Shown here piece after piece: positions 55,019 through 63,512 of a stretch of 64,000 nt of DNA. How positions within the stretch are numbered: the stretch's first letter is position 1; every line of letters begins with the position of its first letter. The notes under the pieces are model-generated. The model was not told the DNA's origin and did not search any database. It saw only the letters and a list, made by a program, of their open reading frames with translations. The stretch spans positions 1 to 64,000 of the forward strand of contig NZ_JAIVMG010000015.1 in the NCBI RefSeq assembly GCF_020177335.1, in the 5' to 3' direction. Both the position numbers and the translations under genes were made by a program. Source of the DNA: Stappia indica. GTDB lineage: Bacteria > Pseudomonadota > Alphaproteobacteria > Rhizobiales > Stappiaceae.

Positions 55019-55645
55019 ATGACACTCGACATCCTCCCCTTCGTGCGCGCGGGCGACGAGACCGCCGCGACGCGCCTTTTTGCCGAGGCGCTGTTTCAGA
55101 AGCTGCGCCCGTTCTTCGGCGAGGTGGACCGTGCTGTCGCGTTTCTCGCACCCCACCTGTGCCGGGAGCGTGCCGTCACCGCCCTTGTCGATGGCCGGAT
55201 CGCCGGCATCGCCGGGTATCGGCTGGCGGGGCGCGAGCTGTTCAACCCCGGCTGGGCCGACCTTCAGCGGCATTTCGGACTGTTCGGCGCGAGTTGGCGT
55301 GCCGCCGGGCTGTCCTTGCTGGAAAAGGGCAAGGAGGCAGGCGTTCTGTCCATGGACGGCATCGCGGTGAGCCCCGAGGCGCGGGGACGGGGCATCGGCA
55401 CCGCGCTGCTCGACGCCATCTGCGGCATCGCCCGGCAGGCCGGGCGGCACAGCGTGCGGCTCGATGTCATTGACAGCAACCCGCGCGCCCGCGCGCTTTA
55501 CGAGCGCAGTGGTTTCATTGCCGGCGAGACCAGACAGCTCGGGCTCTTCCAGCTGCTGTTCGGGTTCTCCGCCGTGACAGAGATGCACCGGGCGATCGAC
55601 CCGGGAAATGCGCCATCGATCCAGCCCCCGGCAACCGGGCCATGA
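55019..55645 (+). CDS. GNAT-family N-acetyltransferase
   Basis: A 208-residue acetyltransferase. The acetyl-CoA motif is VSPEARGRGIGTALLDAI (Q/RxxGxG/A form), preceded by LSMDGIAV and followed by LDVIDSNPRARALYERSGF. The acceptor is unknown. CGGAG lies about ten bases before the ATG. The next gene, an MFS carrier, overlaps its stop as ATGA, so the product may act on a compound handled by that carrier. Confidence 0.9.
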   Translation: MTLDILPFVRAGDETAATRLFAEALFQKLRPFFGEVDRAVAFLAPHLCRERAVTALVDGRIAGIAGYRLAGRELFNPGWADLQRHFGLFGASWRAAGLSLLEKGKEAGVLSMDGIAVSPEARGRGIGTALLDAICGIARQAGRHSVRLDVIDSNPRARALYERSGFIAGETRQLGLFQLLFGFSAVTEMHRAIDPGNAPSIQPPATGP

Positions 55646-56835
55646 TCGGCGCTGCCACCGCCGCCCCCGGAACCCTCGACCGACTGGCGATCTCGGTGGT
55701 GCTGGGCATGGTCGCGGTGTTCGGCCTCGCCCAGGGCCTCACCTATCCGCTGCTTGCCTTCATCCTGGAACGGCAGGGCGTGCCGGCCTGGTTGATCGGC
55801 GCCAATGCGGCGATGATGGCGATCGGCCTGATCGTCTCCGCCCCGCTGACCCCGCAACTGGCCCTGCGCTTCGGCGCCGCGCGTCTGGCCATCGCCAGCG
55901 CGCTGCTACTCGCCGTCCTCTTCGCCCTGATCGGCCTGTTCCAGTCACTCCTGGTCTGGTTCCCGGCGCGGCTCTTGCTCGGCTTCGCCATCAACGGGCT
56001 CTACATCTCCAGTGAGACCTGGGTGAACCAGCTTGCCCCCGACCGGATGCGCGGGCGCCTGCTCGGCCTTTATTCCACCGCCCTTGCCGGCGGGTTCGCC
56101 CTGGGGCCGGCGAGCCTGGTGCTCACCGGCACGGACACGCTCGCCCCCTTCCTGATCTGCATCACCGTCTGTCTGGTCTGCGGCGGGTTGATCCTGTCGA
56201 TCCACCATCGGTTGCCGCAATTCTCCGCCGGCGACACCGGTTCGATCCGCCAAGTCGCGCCGCTCATTCCCTTCCTGCTCGTCATCACCGGCACCGCCGC
56301 AGCCTTCGATCAGGCGATCCTGACCCTGTTCCCGGTCTACGGGCTGGGGCACGGGCTGACCGCCGGCGCGGTCTCCACCGCTCTGGCCATCCTGATCGTC
56401 GGCAACATCCTGTTTCAGGTGCCTATCGGTATCATCGCCGACCGTTGGGGCGCGGAACGGATGATGACGCTGCTCTGTGCCCTGACCATTCTCGGCGCCG
56501 CGTTGCTGCCGTTGGTGATCGCCGCACCGCTGCCTCTGTGGGCCATGCTGTTCGTCTGGGGATCGGCGGCCTATGGCATCTACACCATCGCCCTGATGGA
56601 GCTTGGCCGCCGGTTTTCCGGCGCCATGCTGATCGCCGGCAACGCCGGTTTCGCGGTGATGTGGGGTGTGGGCGGCGCGCTCGGTCCGGCGCTCGCCGGC
56701 AGCGCCATGGATCTCTTCGGCCTGAACGGCCTGCCGCTTCTGCTCGCCGGCGTCTATACGCTGCTCTTGGTCGTCGCCCTTTATCGGCAACTCGTCCCAC
56801 AGCGGCCAGCAGCGCGATCAGCCGCAAGCGACTGA
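55642..56835 (+). CDS. MFS transporter
   Basis: A 397-residue protein with 12 hydrophobic segments. SSETWVNQLAPDRMRGRLLGLY in the central loop and GIIADRWGAERMM in the second half resemble the YcaD/MFS_1 transporters. The substrate is unknown. It is translationally coupled to the GNAT gene, a combination seen in export or resistance modules. The stop is 19 bases from the convergent ggt. Confidence 0.88.
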   Translation: MIGAATAAPGTLDRLAISVVLGMVAVFGLAQGLTYPLLAFILERQGVPAWLIGANAAMMAIGLIVSAPLTPQLALRFGAARLAIASALLLAVLFALIGLFQSLLVWFPARLLLGFAINGLYISSETWVNQLAPDRMRGRLLGLYSTALAGGFALGPASLVLTGTDTLAPFLICITVCLVCGGLILSIHHRLPQFSAGDTGSIRQVAPLIPFLLVITGTAAAFDQAILTLFPVYGLGHGLTAGAVSTALAILIVGNILFQVPIGIIADRWGAERMMTLLCALTILGAALLPLVIAAPLPLWAMLFVWGSAAYGIYTIALMELGRRFSGAMLIAGNAGFAVMWGVGGALGPALAGSAMDLFGLNGLPLLLAGVYTLLLVVALYRQLVPQRPAARSAASD

Positions 56836-56854
56836 TCGCACCGCGCGTTTCTTG

Positions 56855-58612
56855 CTAGTTGTGACCGACGGCCAGCGCGCCCTGACGGCGCGGATCGGCG
56901 GCACCGGCCAGACCGCCCTCGACGCTCATCACCGACTGGGTCGAGCCCATGGTCGGCTTCAGCGCGATGGTGTGCCCCTTGGCCCGCAGCAGCGCCAGCG
57001 TATCGGGGGAAACCCCCTCCTCCACCCGCAGCTCATCGGGCAGCCACTGGTGATGCACCCGCGGCGCCGCGCTCGCCTCCGCGACATTCATGCCATGGTC
57101 GACCACGTTGAGGATCACCTGCAGCACGGTGGTGATGATCCGGCTGCCGCCAGGCGATCCGGTGGCCATCAGCAATTCGCCATCCTTGAACACCAGCGTC
57201 GGGCTCATGGAGGACAGCGGACGCTTGCGCGGCGCCACCGCATTGGCGTCGCCGCCGATCAGCCCATAGGCATTGGGAACGCCCGGCTTGGCGGAGAAAT
57301 CGTCCAGCTCATTGTTGAGGAGAACACCCGTATCCCCGGCCATCAGGCCGGCGCCATAGGAAAAGTTCAGCGTATAGGTGTTGGCGACCGCGTTGCCGTC
57401 GTCATCGACGATGGAATAATGGGTCGTCTGATCGCTCTCATAGGGCACCGGGGCACCCGGCTTGATCTCCGCCGCCGGCGCCGCCCGATCCGGCGAGAAA
57501 TCGGCCATCCGCTCGCGGGCATAGGCCTTCGAGGTCAGGCCCTTGACCGGTACATCGACGAAATCCGGATCGCCGAGATACTCGGACCGGTCCGCATAGG
57601 CCCGCTTCATCGCCTCGGCCATCACGTGCAAGGTGGCCGCCGAACCGGCGCCGGAGCCGGCAAGGTCATGATCCTCCAGCATGTTGAGGATCTCCACGAT
57701 ATGCACCCCGCCGGAGGAGGGCGGTGGCATGGAGGCAATGGTGTAGCCGCGATAGGTGCCGGTGACCGGCGCGCGCCAGACCACCTTGTACTCGGCCAGG
57801 TCGGCAAGGGTCATCGGACCGCCCGCCTCCTCAACCCGCGCGACGATCGCCTCGGCCACCGGCCCGCTGTAGAACCCTGACGGCCCCTCGCTGGCGATCT
57901 TGTCCAGGGTCGCCGCCAGATGTGGCAGCTTCAACGTGTCCCCGGCTTCATAGAAGCTTCCGTCCGGCTTGTAATAGGCGGCAAGGCTGGCCGGGTCCTT
58001 CGACAGGCGCGGGTGCACCTGCTTGAGCGATCCCGCCAGATCGTCGGAGACGATAAACCCGTCGCGGGCCAGCGCGATCGCCGGGGCAATCAACTCGGCG
58101 AAGGTGAAGGTGCCGCTGCCGTATTTCTCATGAGCGGCAAACATGCCGGCGACGGTGCCCGGCACACCAACGGCAAAGCCGGAATAGCGCGACTTGTTGC
58201 TGTCCGCATTGCCATCGGCATCGAGGAACATGTCGCGGAACGCCCCCGCCGGCGCCAGCTCGCGATAGTCGAGCGCATGGGTCTGGCCGCTGTCGGCCAG
58301 ATGCACCATCATGAAACCGCCGCCGCCGAGATTTCCTGCCCGGGGCAGGGTCACCGCCAGGGCGAACCCGACCGCGACCGCCGCATCCACCGCATTGCCG
58401 CCCCGGGCGAGAATGTCGCGGCCGACAGCGCTGGCCAGCGCTTCCTGGCTCGACACCATGCCGCCACGCGCCACCACCGGATGGAACCGGTCGTCGCCGG
58501 ACAGGATCGGCCCTGTCTGAACGCTCCCGCTCTGGGCCGCGACCGGCCCGGTTGCCAGTCCGCAGACAAGCCCCGCCATGAGCATGATGCGGGATATTCG
58601 CCGAAACGCCAT
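56855..58612 (-). CDS. ggt: Gamma-glutamyltransferase
   Basis: A 585-residue N-terminal-nucleophile hydrolase acting on periplasmic glutathione. A Sec signal peptide (about 1-26, ending PVAAQ) is present. Autocatalytic cleavage is expected before the Thr in SDQTTHYSIVDDDGNAV (about residue 395), giving two chains. PRAGNLGGGGFMMVHL, PPPSSGGVHIVEILNML and MSPTLVFKDG are family blocks. With ChaC this points to active glutathione turnover. It is divergent from the cytochrome c gene. Confidence 0.94.
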   Translation of the reverse strand: MAFRRISRIMLMAGLVCGLATGPVAAQSGSVQTGPILSGDDRFHPVVARGGMVSSQEALASAVGRDILARGGNAVDAAVAVGFALAVTLPRAGNLGGGGFMMVHLADSGQTHALDYRELAPAGAFRDMFLDADGNADSNKSRYSGFAVGVPGTVAGMFAAHEKYGSGTFTFAELIAPAIALARDGFIVSDDLAGSLKQVHPRLSKDPASLAAYYKPDGSFYEAGDTLKLPHLAATLDKIASEGPSGFYSGPVAEAIVARVEEAGGPMTLADLAEYKVVWRAPVTGTYRGYTIASMPPPSSGGVHIVEILNMLEDHDLAGSGAGSAATLHVMAEAMKRAYADRSEYLGDPDFVDVPVKGLTSKAYARERMADFSPDRAAPAAEIKPGAPVPYESDQTTHYSIVDDDGNAVANTYTLNFSYGAGLMAGDTGVLLNNELDDFSAKPGVPNAYGLIGGDANAVAPRKRPLSSMSPTLVFKDGELLMATGSPGGSRIITTVLQVILNVVDHGMNVAEASAAPRVHHQWLPDELRVEEGVSPDTLALLRAKGHTIALKPTMGSTQSVMSVEGGLAGAADPRRQGALAVGHN

Positions 58613-58726
58613 CGAACAACCTCCTGAATGAAACCCTCTTCCCGACGGAAAGGCCCTGTCGCCACGCGGGTTGAAACGCTACCATTTGCCAAACGGTGGC
58701 AGTCAGAACGCAGGGAGCATAGCACC

Positions 58727-59056
58727 ATGAACGCGATGCGGAAGCCGGTTGCAACGATTGCGGCCATACTCGCTCTGGCAGGCATTGCGGGTACGCCGGG
58801 CACGGCGCTGGCCGATGCCAAAGACGGTGCGCGCCTTGCCCGCCTCTGGTGCGCCGCCTGCCACGTGGTCGCCGATGACCAGGCGTCCGGCAGCGAGGCG
58901 GTGCCGCCCTTCGCCGAGATCGCCAACCGGCCGAATTTCGACCGCGGCGGGCTGGCCGCCACCCTCTCCGGCCAACATCCGATCATGCCCGACATGACCC
59001 TGTCACGGCAGGAGATTGCCGATTTGTCCGCCTATATCGCTTCGCTCGCCCGCTGA
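58727..59056 (+). CDS. Exported class I cytochrome c
   Basis: A 109-residue protein with a signal peptide (about 1-29, ending TALAD). One c-type heme site, LWCAACHVV, gives Cys-X2-Cys-His, and the axial Met is in HPIMPDMTLS. It is a small periplasmic electron carrier. The redox partner is not evident; no oxidase or reductase genes adjoin. GGGAG precedes the ATG. A terminator follows. Confidence 0.9.
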   Translation: MNAMRKPVATIAAILALAGIAGTPGTALADAKDGARLARLWCAACHVVADDQASGSEAVPPFAEIANRPNFDRGGLAATLSGQHPIMPDMTLSRQEIADLSAYIASLAR

Positions 59057-59096
59057 CCGGCTGCCCGTTTGCAGTGCCTACGGGGCCGCCAACGAA

Positions 59097-59129
59097 AAAG
59101 GGGACCATGGCCGCGCCATGATCCCCTTT
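59097..59129. terminator. Terminator between cytochrome c and asd
   Basis: AAAGGGGA-CCATGG pairs with CCATG-ATCCCCTTT around a CCGCG loop, with AAAAA on the other flank. It can serve the plus-strand cytochrome gene and the minus-strand asd gene. Confidence 0.75.
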
Positions 59130-59178
59130 CGGTATGTCCCAGTTCCCGGAGCGACCTCCGGTCCTTGATCCGTCCCGA

Positions 59179-60213
59179 TCAGGCGGCAGCCTTCTTCGGC
59201 GCGATCAGCTGGCGATTGACCAGCACCTCGGCGATCTGCACCGTGTTCAGCGCCGCGCCCTTGCGCAGGTTGTCGGCCACGACCCAAAGGTTCAGACCGT
59301 TTTCCACCGTCGCATCCTCGCGGATACGGCTGACATAGGTCGCATCCTCGCCGGCGCATTCATACGGGGTGACGTAGCCGCCATCCTCGGTCTTGTCGAC
59401 GACCAGCACGCCCGGCGCCTCGCGCAGAATATCGCGGGCCTCGTCGGCGGTGATCGGCTTGTCGAACTCGATGTTGACCGCTTCCGCATGGCCGATGAAC
59501 ACCGGCACGCGCACGGCGGTGCAGGTGACCTTGATCGCCGGATCCAGCATCTTCTTGGTCTCGGCCAGCACCTTCCATTCTTCCTTGGTGTAGCCGTCTT
59601 CCATGAAGACATCGATATGCGGAATGACGTTGAAGGCGATCCGCTTGGTGAACTTCTCCGGCACGATCGGATCGTTGACGAACACGGCACGCGTCTGGTT
59701 GAACAGCTCGTCCATCGCTTCCTTACCGCCGCCGGAGACCGACTGATAGGTCGAAACGACGATACGCTTGATCTTCGCCGCATCATGCAGCGGCTTCAGC
59801 GCAACGACGAGCTGTGCGGTCGAGCAGTTCGGATTGGCGATGATGTTCTTCTTGGTGAAGCCGGCAATCGCATCCGCATTCACCTCCGGCACGATCAGCG
59901 GCACATCCGCGTCGTAGCGCCAGGCGGAGGAGTTGTCGATGACGACGCAGCCCTGCGCGGCGATCTTCGGCGACCACTCCTTCGACACCTCGCCGCCCGC
60001 CGACATCAGGCAGATATCGACATCGGAAAAGTCGTAGTGGTCGATCGCCTGACAGGTCAGCGTCTTGTCGCCGAAGGACACGTCGACGCCCTGGGACCGG
60101 CGCGAGGCAACCGCAACCACTTCCGAAGCGGGAAAGCCGCGCTCGGCGAGAATATCGAGCATTTCGCGCCCCACGTTGCCCGTGGCGCCGACAACAGCGA
60201 CCTTGTAAGCCAT
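59179..60213 (-). CDS. asd: Aspartate-semialdehyde dehydrogenase
   Basis: A 344-residue NADPH enzyme that reduces aspartyl phosphate to the semialdehyde, the common precursor of lysine/diaminopimelate, threonine, isoleucine and methionine. The dinucleotide site is VVGATGNVGREML (about 6-18) and the active cysteine is in IANPNCSTAQL; QSVSGGGKEAMDEL follows. The start is preceded by GAGAGGAAGA, which lies partly in a long stem formed with the region after a Thr/Lys-rich leader ORF. The gene stands alone, 349 bases after the phytase-like gene. Confidence 0.96.
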   Translation of the reverse strand: MAYKVAVVGATGNVGREMLDILAERGFPASEVVAVASRRSQGVDVSFGDKTLTCQAIDHYDFSDVDICLMSAGGEVSKEWSPKIAAQGCVVIDNSSAWRYDADVPLIVPEVNADAIAGFTKKNIIANPNCSTAQLVVALKPLHDAAKIKRIVVSTYQSVSGGGKEAMDELFNQTRAVFVNDPIVPEKFTKRIAFNVIPHIDVFMEDGYTKEEWKVLAETKKMLDPAIKVTCTAVRVPVFIGHAEAVNIEFDKPITADEARDILREAPGVLVVDKTEDGGYVTPYECAGEDATYVSRIREDATVENGLNLWVVADNLRKGAALNTVQIAEVLVNRQLIAPKKAAA

Positions 60214-60223
60214 AGAGTTCTTC

Positions 60224-60318
60224 CTCTCGTTCCGCTCCCCGCGAGCCGTGCGGAGCGCCTGTCGCGGTCCATCGGCTCTTCCTGACCCCCGTCGAACCGG
60301 GGGAGCGCGGAACGAGAG
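60224..60318 (-). promoter_or_regulatory. Long-range stem covering the asd ribosome binding site
   Basis: In the asd mRNA, CTCTCGTTCC-GC-GCTCCCC (60318-60300) can pair with GGGGAGCGGAACGAGAG (60240-60224), 17 pairs with a 2-base bulge. The 3' arm includes most of the GAGAGG ribosome binding site. The 5' arm starts seven bases after the leader ORF stop. A competing hairpin CCCCCG/CGGGGG (60303-60286) uses part of the 5' arm, so alternative folds are possible. No T run follows, which argues for control of translation over transcription termination. Confidence 0.6.
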
Positions 60319-60324
60319 AGGCCG

Positions 60325-60459
60325 TCAGACGGTTTTGGTGGTCGTCGTGGTTTTGGTGGTCGTCGTGTCTTCGCCCGCGGAGGCCCCCGCCCATGCGCAA
60401 ACGCCCGCGCGCGGCGCGGTCATGCAGGCACTGGAACCAAGGGTACGGCGATCAATCAT
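60325..60459 (-). CDS. Thr/Lys-rich leader peptide upstream of asd
   Basis: A 44-codon frame (ATG 60459; a second in-frame ATG at 60423 gives 32 codons) ends EDTTTTKTTTTTKTV then TGA. Ten Thr and two Lys codons fall in the last fourteen. Both amino acids are end products of the pathway that Asd feeds, as expected of an attenuator peptide. GGAAAGAG lies just before the first ATG. A predicted promoter stands at 60523-60495. The frame ends 111 bases before asd and just before a stem that covers the asd ribosome binding site. The peptide itself would have no separate function. Confidence 0.6.
   Translation of the reverse strand: MIDRRTLGSSACMTAPRAGVCAWAGASAGEDTTTTKTTTTTKTV
60331..60366 (-). repeat. 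Two tandem copies of an 18-base unit
   Basis: ACGACGACCACCAAAACC is repeated exactly twice (minus strand, 60366-60349 and 60348-60331). Each unit encodes Thr-Thr-Thr-Thr-Lys-Thr in the leader frame. The exact repetition suggests recent slippage or selection for stacked regulatory codons. Confidence 0.9.
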
Positions 60460-60494
60460 CGCTCTTTCCGCGATTGAAGGGACACTAGGCGCCT

Positions 60495-60523
60495 TTCATG
60501 CGGGCAGCGACGATCAAAGTCAA
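60495..60523 (-). promoter_or_regulatory. Predicted asd leader promoter
   Basis: TTGACT (60523-60518) and CATGAA (60500-60495) are 17 bases apart on the minus strand. The -10 box is weak. The transcript would start near 60488 and carry a leader of about 275 bases before asd, with room for the leader ORF and its downstream stem. Confidence 0.4.
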
Positions 60524-60561
60524 CAAATACGATCACAAAAACGGACAGCGAGGACCGCGCC

Positions 60562-61599
60562 TCAATCGCCGTCCAGACGAAACCGCAGCAACAGGGTCCG
60601 CTGCAGGATCGACCGGTTGTCATCCGAGACAAGCGTCACAACGGTATCGCCGGACGGCGAGCGATGCACCGACAGCCCTTCCATGTTGTCGATCTGCTCG
60701 TTGAACCCAGCCTCCAGCAGCACGGTGCCGACGACTTGCGCCCCGGGCACCAGCTCGGCGGCCGGCAACAGTCTGAGCCGCATGCCGATGCCGTGGCGCA
60801 GGGTGAAGCGGCGCTCCAGCAGCAAGAGATCGCCATCGGGCAGGAAGGCCGCGTCGGTGGCGTCGTAATCGTCCTGGCGTTTCAGGGTAAAGGTGCCGGG
60901 CCGGGGACCGCCGATGAGAAACCCGGGCATGTCGTCGGCGAAGGTCGGACCACGCTCGGCGATCACCACCAGCGTGCCCGCCAGGGGGCCGGAATTGGCC
61001 GCGGCGACCGCTTCCATCCCCTTGTTGTGGCGCAGGGACTTGATGGCGGCAGGCAGCGGGATTTCCCGCCCATGTGCCGCGAAATCGAGCGGATAGGGAA
61101 AGGCGAAGATGCCATGCCGGCGCTCGGTCGACACCAGCAGCTCCGCCCCGGCATCACTGCGGCGCAGGGTCAGCGCCTCGCTGTCGCCGCGCCCCAGCTC
61201 CATCAGGGTCTCGCCGCCTGGCCCCAGCAGCGGGGCGACCCGCGCGCCTTCCAGCGCCAGCGGCCGTCCCGTATCGTCCTGCTTCACGCGCGCCGACAGC
61301 CAGAGCCCGTTGTCGGCCACCGCGATCAGATCGCGCCCTTCATCGGTGACAAGCAGACCGGACAGCCCGCCCATGTGCCGGTTCGGCGACAGCAGTTCCA
61401 GCCCACCGAGGAAGGTGAGCCGCCCGAACTGCGTCACCTCCGGTCGGCCGATGCGGAAATGATCGATGGGACGCGCGGTGAGCGGCACCGCCTCGCCCTG
61501 CGGCCCGATGCCGGACGCCGTCGCGACCCCCGCCGTCGCCAGCACCGCAAGGCAGGCGATGACGGCGGCAAGCCGGCGCGCGAAGGGCGTCTTCGCCAC
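60562..61599 (-). CDS. Exported phytase-like/esterase-like beta-propeller protein
   Basis: A 345-residue protein with a signal peptide (about 1-29, ending TASG) and a phytase-like domain: LGGLELLSPNRHMGGLSGLLV, LIAVADNGLWLSARV, NKGMEAVAA and FNEQIDNMEGLSVHR. Members are annotated as esterase-like activity of phytase family; the substrate is unproven. It starts six bases after the cobT stop, so it may be cotranscribed with cobS-cobT. No link to cobalamin synthesis is known to me. Confidence 0.87.
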   Translation of the reverse strand: MAKTPFARRLAAVIACLAVLATAGVATASGIGPQGEAVPLTARPIDHFRIGRPEVTQFGRLTFLGGLELLSPNRHMGGLSGLLVTDEGRDLIAVADNGLWLSARVKQDDTGRPLALEGARVAPLLGPGGETLMELGRGDSEALTLRRSDAGAELLVSTERRHGIFAFPYPLDFAAHGREIPLPAAIKSLRHNKGMEAVAAANSGPLAGTLVVIAERGPTFADDMPGFLIGGPRPGTFTLKRQDDYDATDAAFLPDGDLLLLERRFTLRHGIGMRLRLLPAAELVPGAQVVGTVLLEAGFNEQIDNMEGLSVHRSPSGDTVVTLVSDDNRSILQRTLLLRFRLDGD

Positions 61600-61605
61600 C
61601 GTCCG

Positions 61606-63498
61606 CTAGCCCCGCGACCGCATCCGGCGGCGCCCGGTGGCCCGCGGCATCAGGGTCTGATCGTCGAACAGGTTCGCCAGCTGATCGGTCATCGCTCCGG
61701 CCAGCTCCTCCGCGTCGATGATCGTCACCGCCCGCTGGTAGTAGCGCGTCACGTCATGGCCGATGCCGATGGCGATCAGTTCGACCGGCGACCGGGTCTC
61801 GATCTCCTCGATCACATAGCGCAGATGTCGCTCCAGATAGTTGCCCGGATTGACCGACAAGGTGCAGTCATCCACCGGCGCGCCATCGGAGATCATCATC
61901 AGGATCTTGCGCTGTTCGGGCCGGCCGAGCAGACGCTTGTGCGCCCAGTCGAGCGCCTCGCCGTCGATGTTCTCCTTCAGCAGCCCCTCGCGCATCATCA
62001 GGCCAAGATTGCGCCGTGCCCGGCGCCACGGCGCATCCGCCGACTTGTAGATGATATGCCTCAGGTCGTTGAGCCGGCCGGGCTGGGCCGGCTTGCCGGC
62101 GGCAAGCCATGCCTCACGCGACTGACCGCCCTTCCACGCCCGGGTGGTGAAGCCGAGGATCTCCACCTTGACGCCGCAGCGCTCAAGTGTGCGCGCCAGG
62201 ATATCGGCACAGGTGGCGGCAACGGTGATCGGCCGGCCGCGCATCGAACCGGAGTTGTCGAGCAGCAGGGTGACCACGGTGTCGCGGAAATTGGTGTCGC
62301 TTTCCTGCTTGAAGGCCAGCGGCTGCATCGGGTCGGTCACCACCCGGGTCAGCCGGGCGGTGTCGAGCATCCCCTCTTCCAGATCGAAGCTCCAGGAGCG
62401 GTTCTGCTGGGCCAGAAGCTTGCGCTGCAGCCGGTTGGCGAGCCGCGCCACCGCTCCTTGCAGGTTCACAAGCTGCTTGTCGAGATGTCCGCGCAGCCGG
62501 TCCAGCTCCGCGGTGTCGCACAGCTCCTCGGCCGGGATCATCTCGTCGAACTGGGTGGTGAAGACCTTGTAGTCGGACACCGGCGGCTGATTGGAGAACG
62601 GCAGCTCGCGGCGCTGGCTCTCGCCCGGCTCCTGCGCATCGGCCGCGTCATCGTCCTCGGCCATTTCCTGCAGATCGCCATCGAGCGCTTCGGTCTCGCC
62701 GGCCTCGGTTTCCTCGCCGGACAGCTCCACGTCCTGCGGCGCGCCTTCCTCCTCGCCGGTGTTTTCCTCACCTTCCGAAGCGGTTTCGCCGCGCTCGCCG
62801 TTGCCGTCCTGCTCGTTCTCCTCGCCGTCCGTATCCTCGCCTTCCTGGCCGAAATCCTCGTCCATTTCCAGCGAGGACAACAGGTGACGGATCTGGCGCG
62901 CGAAGCTGCCCTGATTCTCCATCTGCCCGGACAGAAGATCGAGATCCTCGCCGGCCTTCTCCTCGATCCAGTCACGCCACTGGGCGATCATCGGCTCGGC
63001 GCTCTTGGGCGGCGCAAGGCCGGTCAGACGCTCGCGCACCATATGCGCGACCGCCTCCTCAAGCGGCGCATCCTCGCGGCTGGCCACATCCGCATAGGCG
63101 GCCTTGTTGCACCGGTCTTCCAGCATCGCCGCGAGATTGTCCGCCACACCGGGCATCCGGTTGGCGCCGACCGCCTCGCAGCGCGCCTGCTCCACCGCCT
63201 CGAAAATCGACCGCGCCATCTCGCCCTGCGGCGCCAGCTTGCGATGCATGGCCGGATCGTGACAGGCGAGTTTGAGCGCCATGGAGTCGCCAAGCCCGCG
63301 CGTCACCGCGACATCCGTCCCGCTCAGCCGACGCGCCGGCTCCGGCATCCGGGCAGTATGCCCGGACAGGGAGGCCCGGTCAGAGGAGAACAGAACTTCC
63401 AGTTCCGGGTCGCCGGCAATGGCCCGCATGGTGTCGCCGACCGCCCGCTTCAGGGGCTCCACGGTCGGTTTGCTCTTTTCCGAAGGCGGATTGCGCAT
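61606..63498 (-). CDS. cobT: Aerobic cobaltochelatase subunit CobT
   Basis: A 630-residue subunit of the ATP-dependent CobNST complex that inserts cobalt into hydrogenobyrinic acid a,c-diamide. A long acidic, low-complexity middle (about 210-300, Glu/Asp/Gly-rich) separates the N-terminal helical domain from a C-terminal VWA domain with the MIDAS motif [13 protein letters not shown] (about 414-426). The order cobS-cobT is conserved. The symbol here is the Pseudomonas denitrificans cobaltochelatase CobT, not the phosphoribosyltransferase of the same name. Confidence 0.96.
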   Translation of the reverse strand: MRNPPSEKSKPTVEPLKRAVGDTMRAIAGDPELEVLFSSDRASLSGHTARMPEPARRLSGTDVAVTRGLGDSMALKLACHDPAMHRKLAPQGEMARSIFEAVEQARCEAVGANRMPGVADNLAAMLEDRCNKAAYADVASREDAPLEEAVAHMVRERLTGLAPPKSAEPMIAQWRDWIEEKAGEDLDLLSGQMENQGSFARQIRHLLSSLEMDEDFGQEGEDTDGEENEQDGNGERGETASEGEENTGEEEGAPQDVELSGEETEAGETEALDGDLQEMAEDDDAADAQEPGESQRRELPFSNQPPVSDYKVFTTQFDEMIPAEELCDTAELDRLRGHLDKQLVNLQGAVARLANRLQRKLLAQQNRSWSFDLEEGMLDTARLTRVVTDPMQPLAFKQESDTNFRDTVVTLLLDNSGSMRGRPITVAATCADILARTLERCGVKVEILGFTTRAWKGGQSREAWLAAGKPAQPGRLNDLRHIIYKSADAPWRRARRNLGLMMREGLLKENIDGEALDWAHKRLLGRPEQRKILMMISDGAPVDDCTLSVNPGNYLERHLRYVIEEIETRSPVELIAIGIGHDVTRYYQRAVTIIDAEELAGAMTDQLANLFDDQTLMPRATGRRRMRSRG

Positions 63499-63512
63499 GG
63501 AGAGATGCCCCG

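Noticed and set aside
60213-60408. Minus-strand frame over the same repeat reading HDDHQN twice
   Set aside because: It starts at an ATG without ribosome site and runs on far into asd in another frame; the Thr/Lys frame stops properly before asd.
60248-60868. Plus-strand frame with a Val/Leu run (VLVVVVVLVVVV) that could look like a branched-chain leader peptide
   Set aside because: It is the complement of the Thr/Lys codons on the minus strand, and no plus-strand amino-acid gene follows. The minus-strand reading precedes asd directly and fits the pathway.
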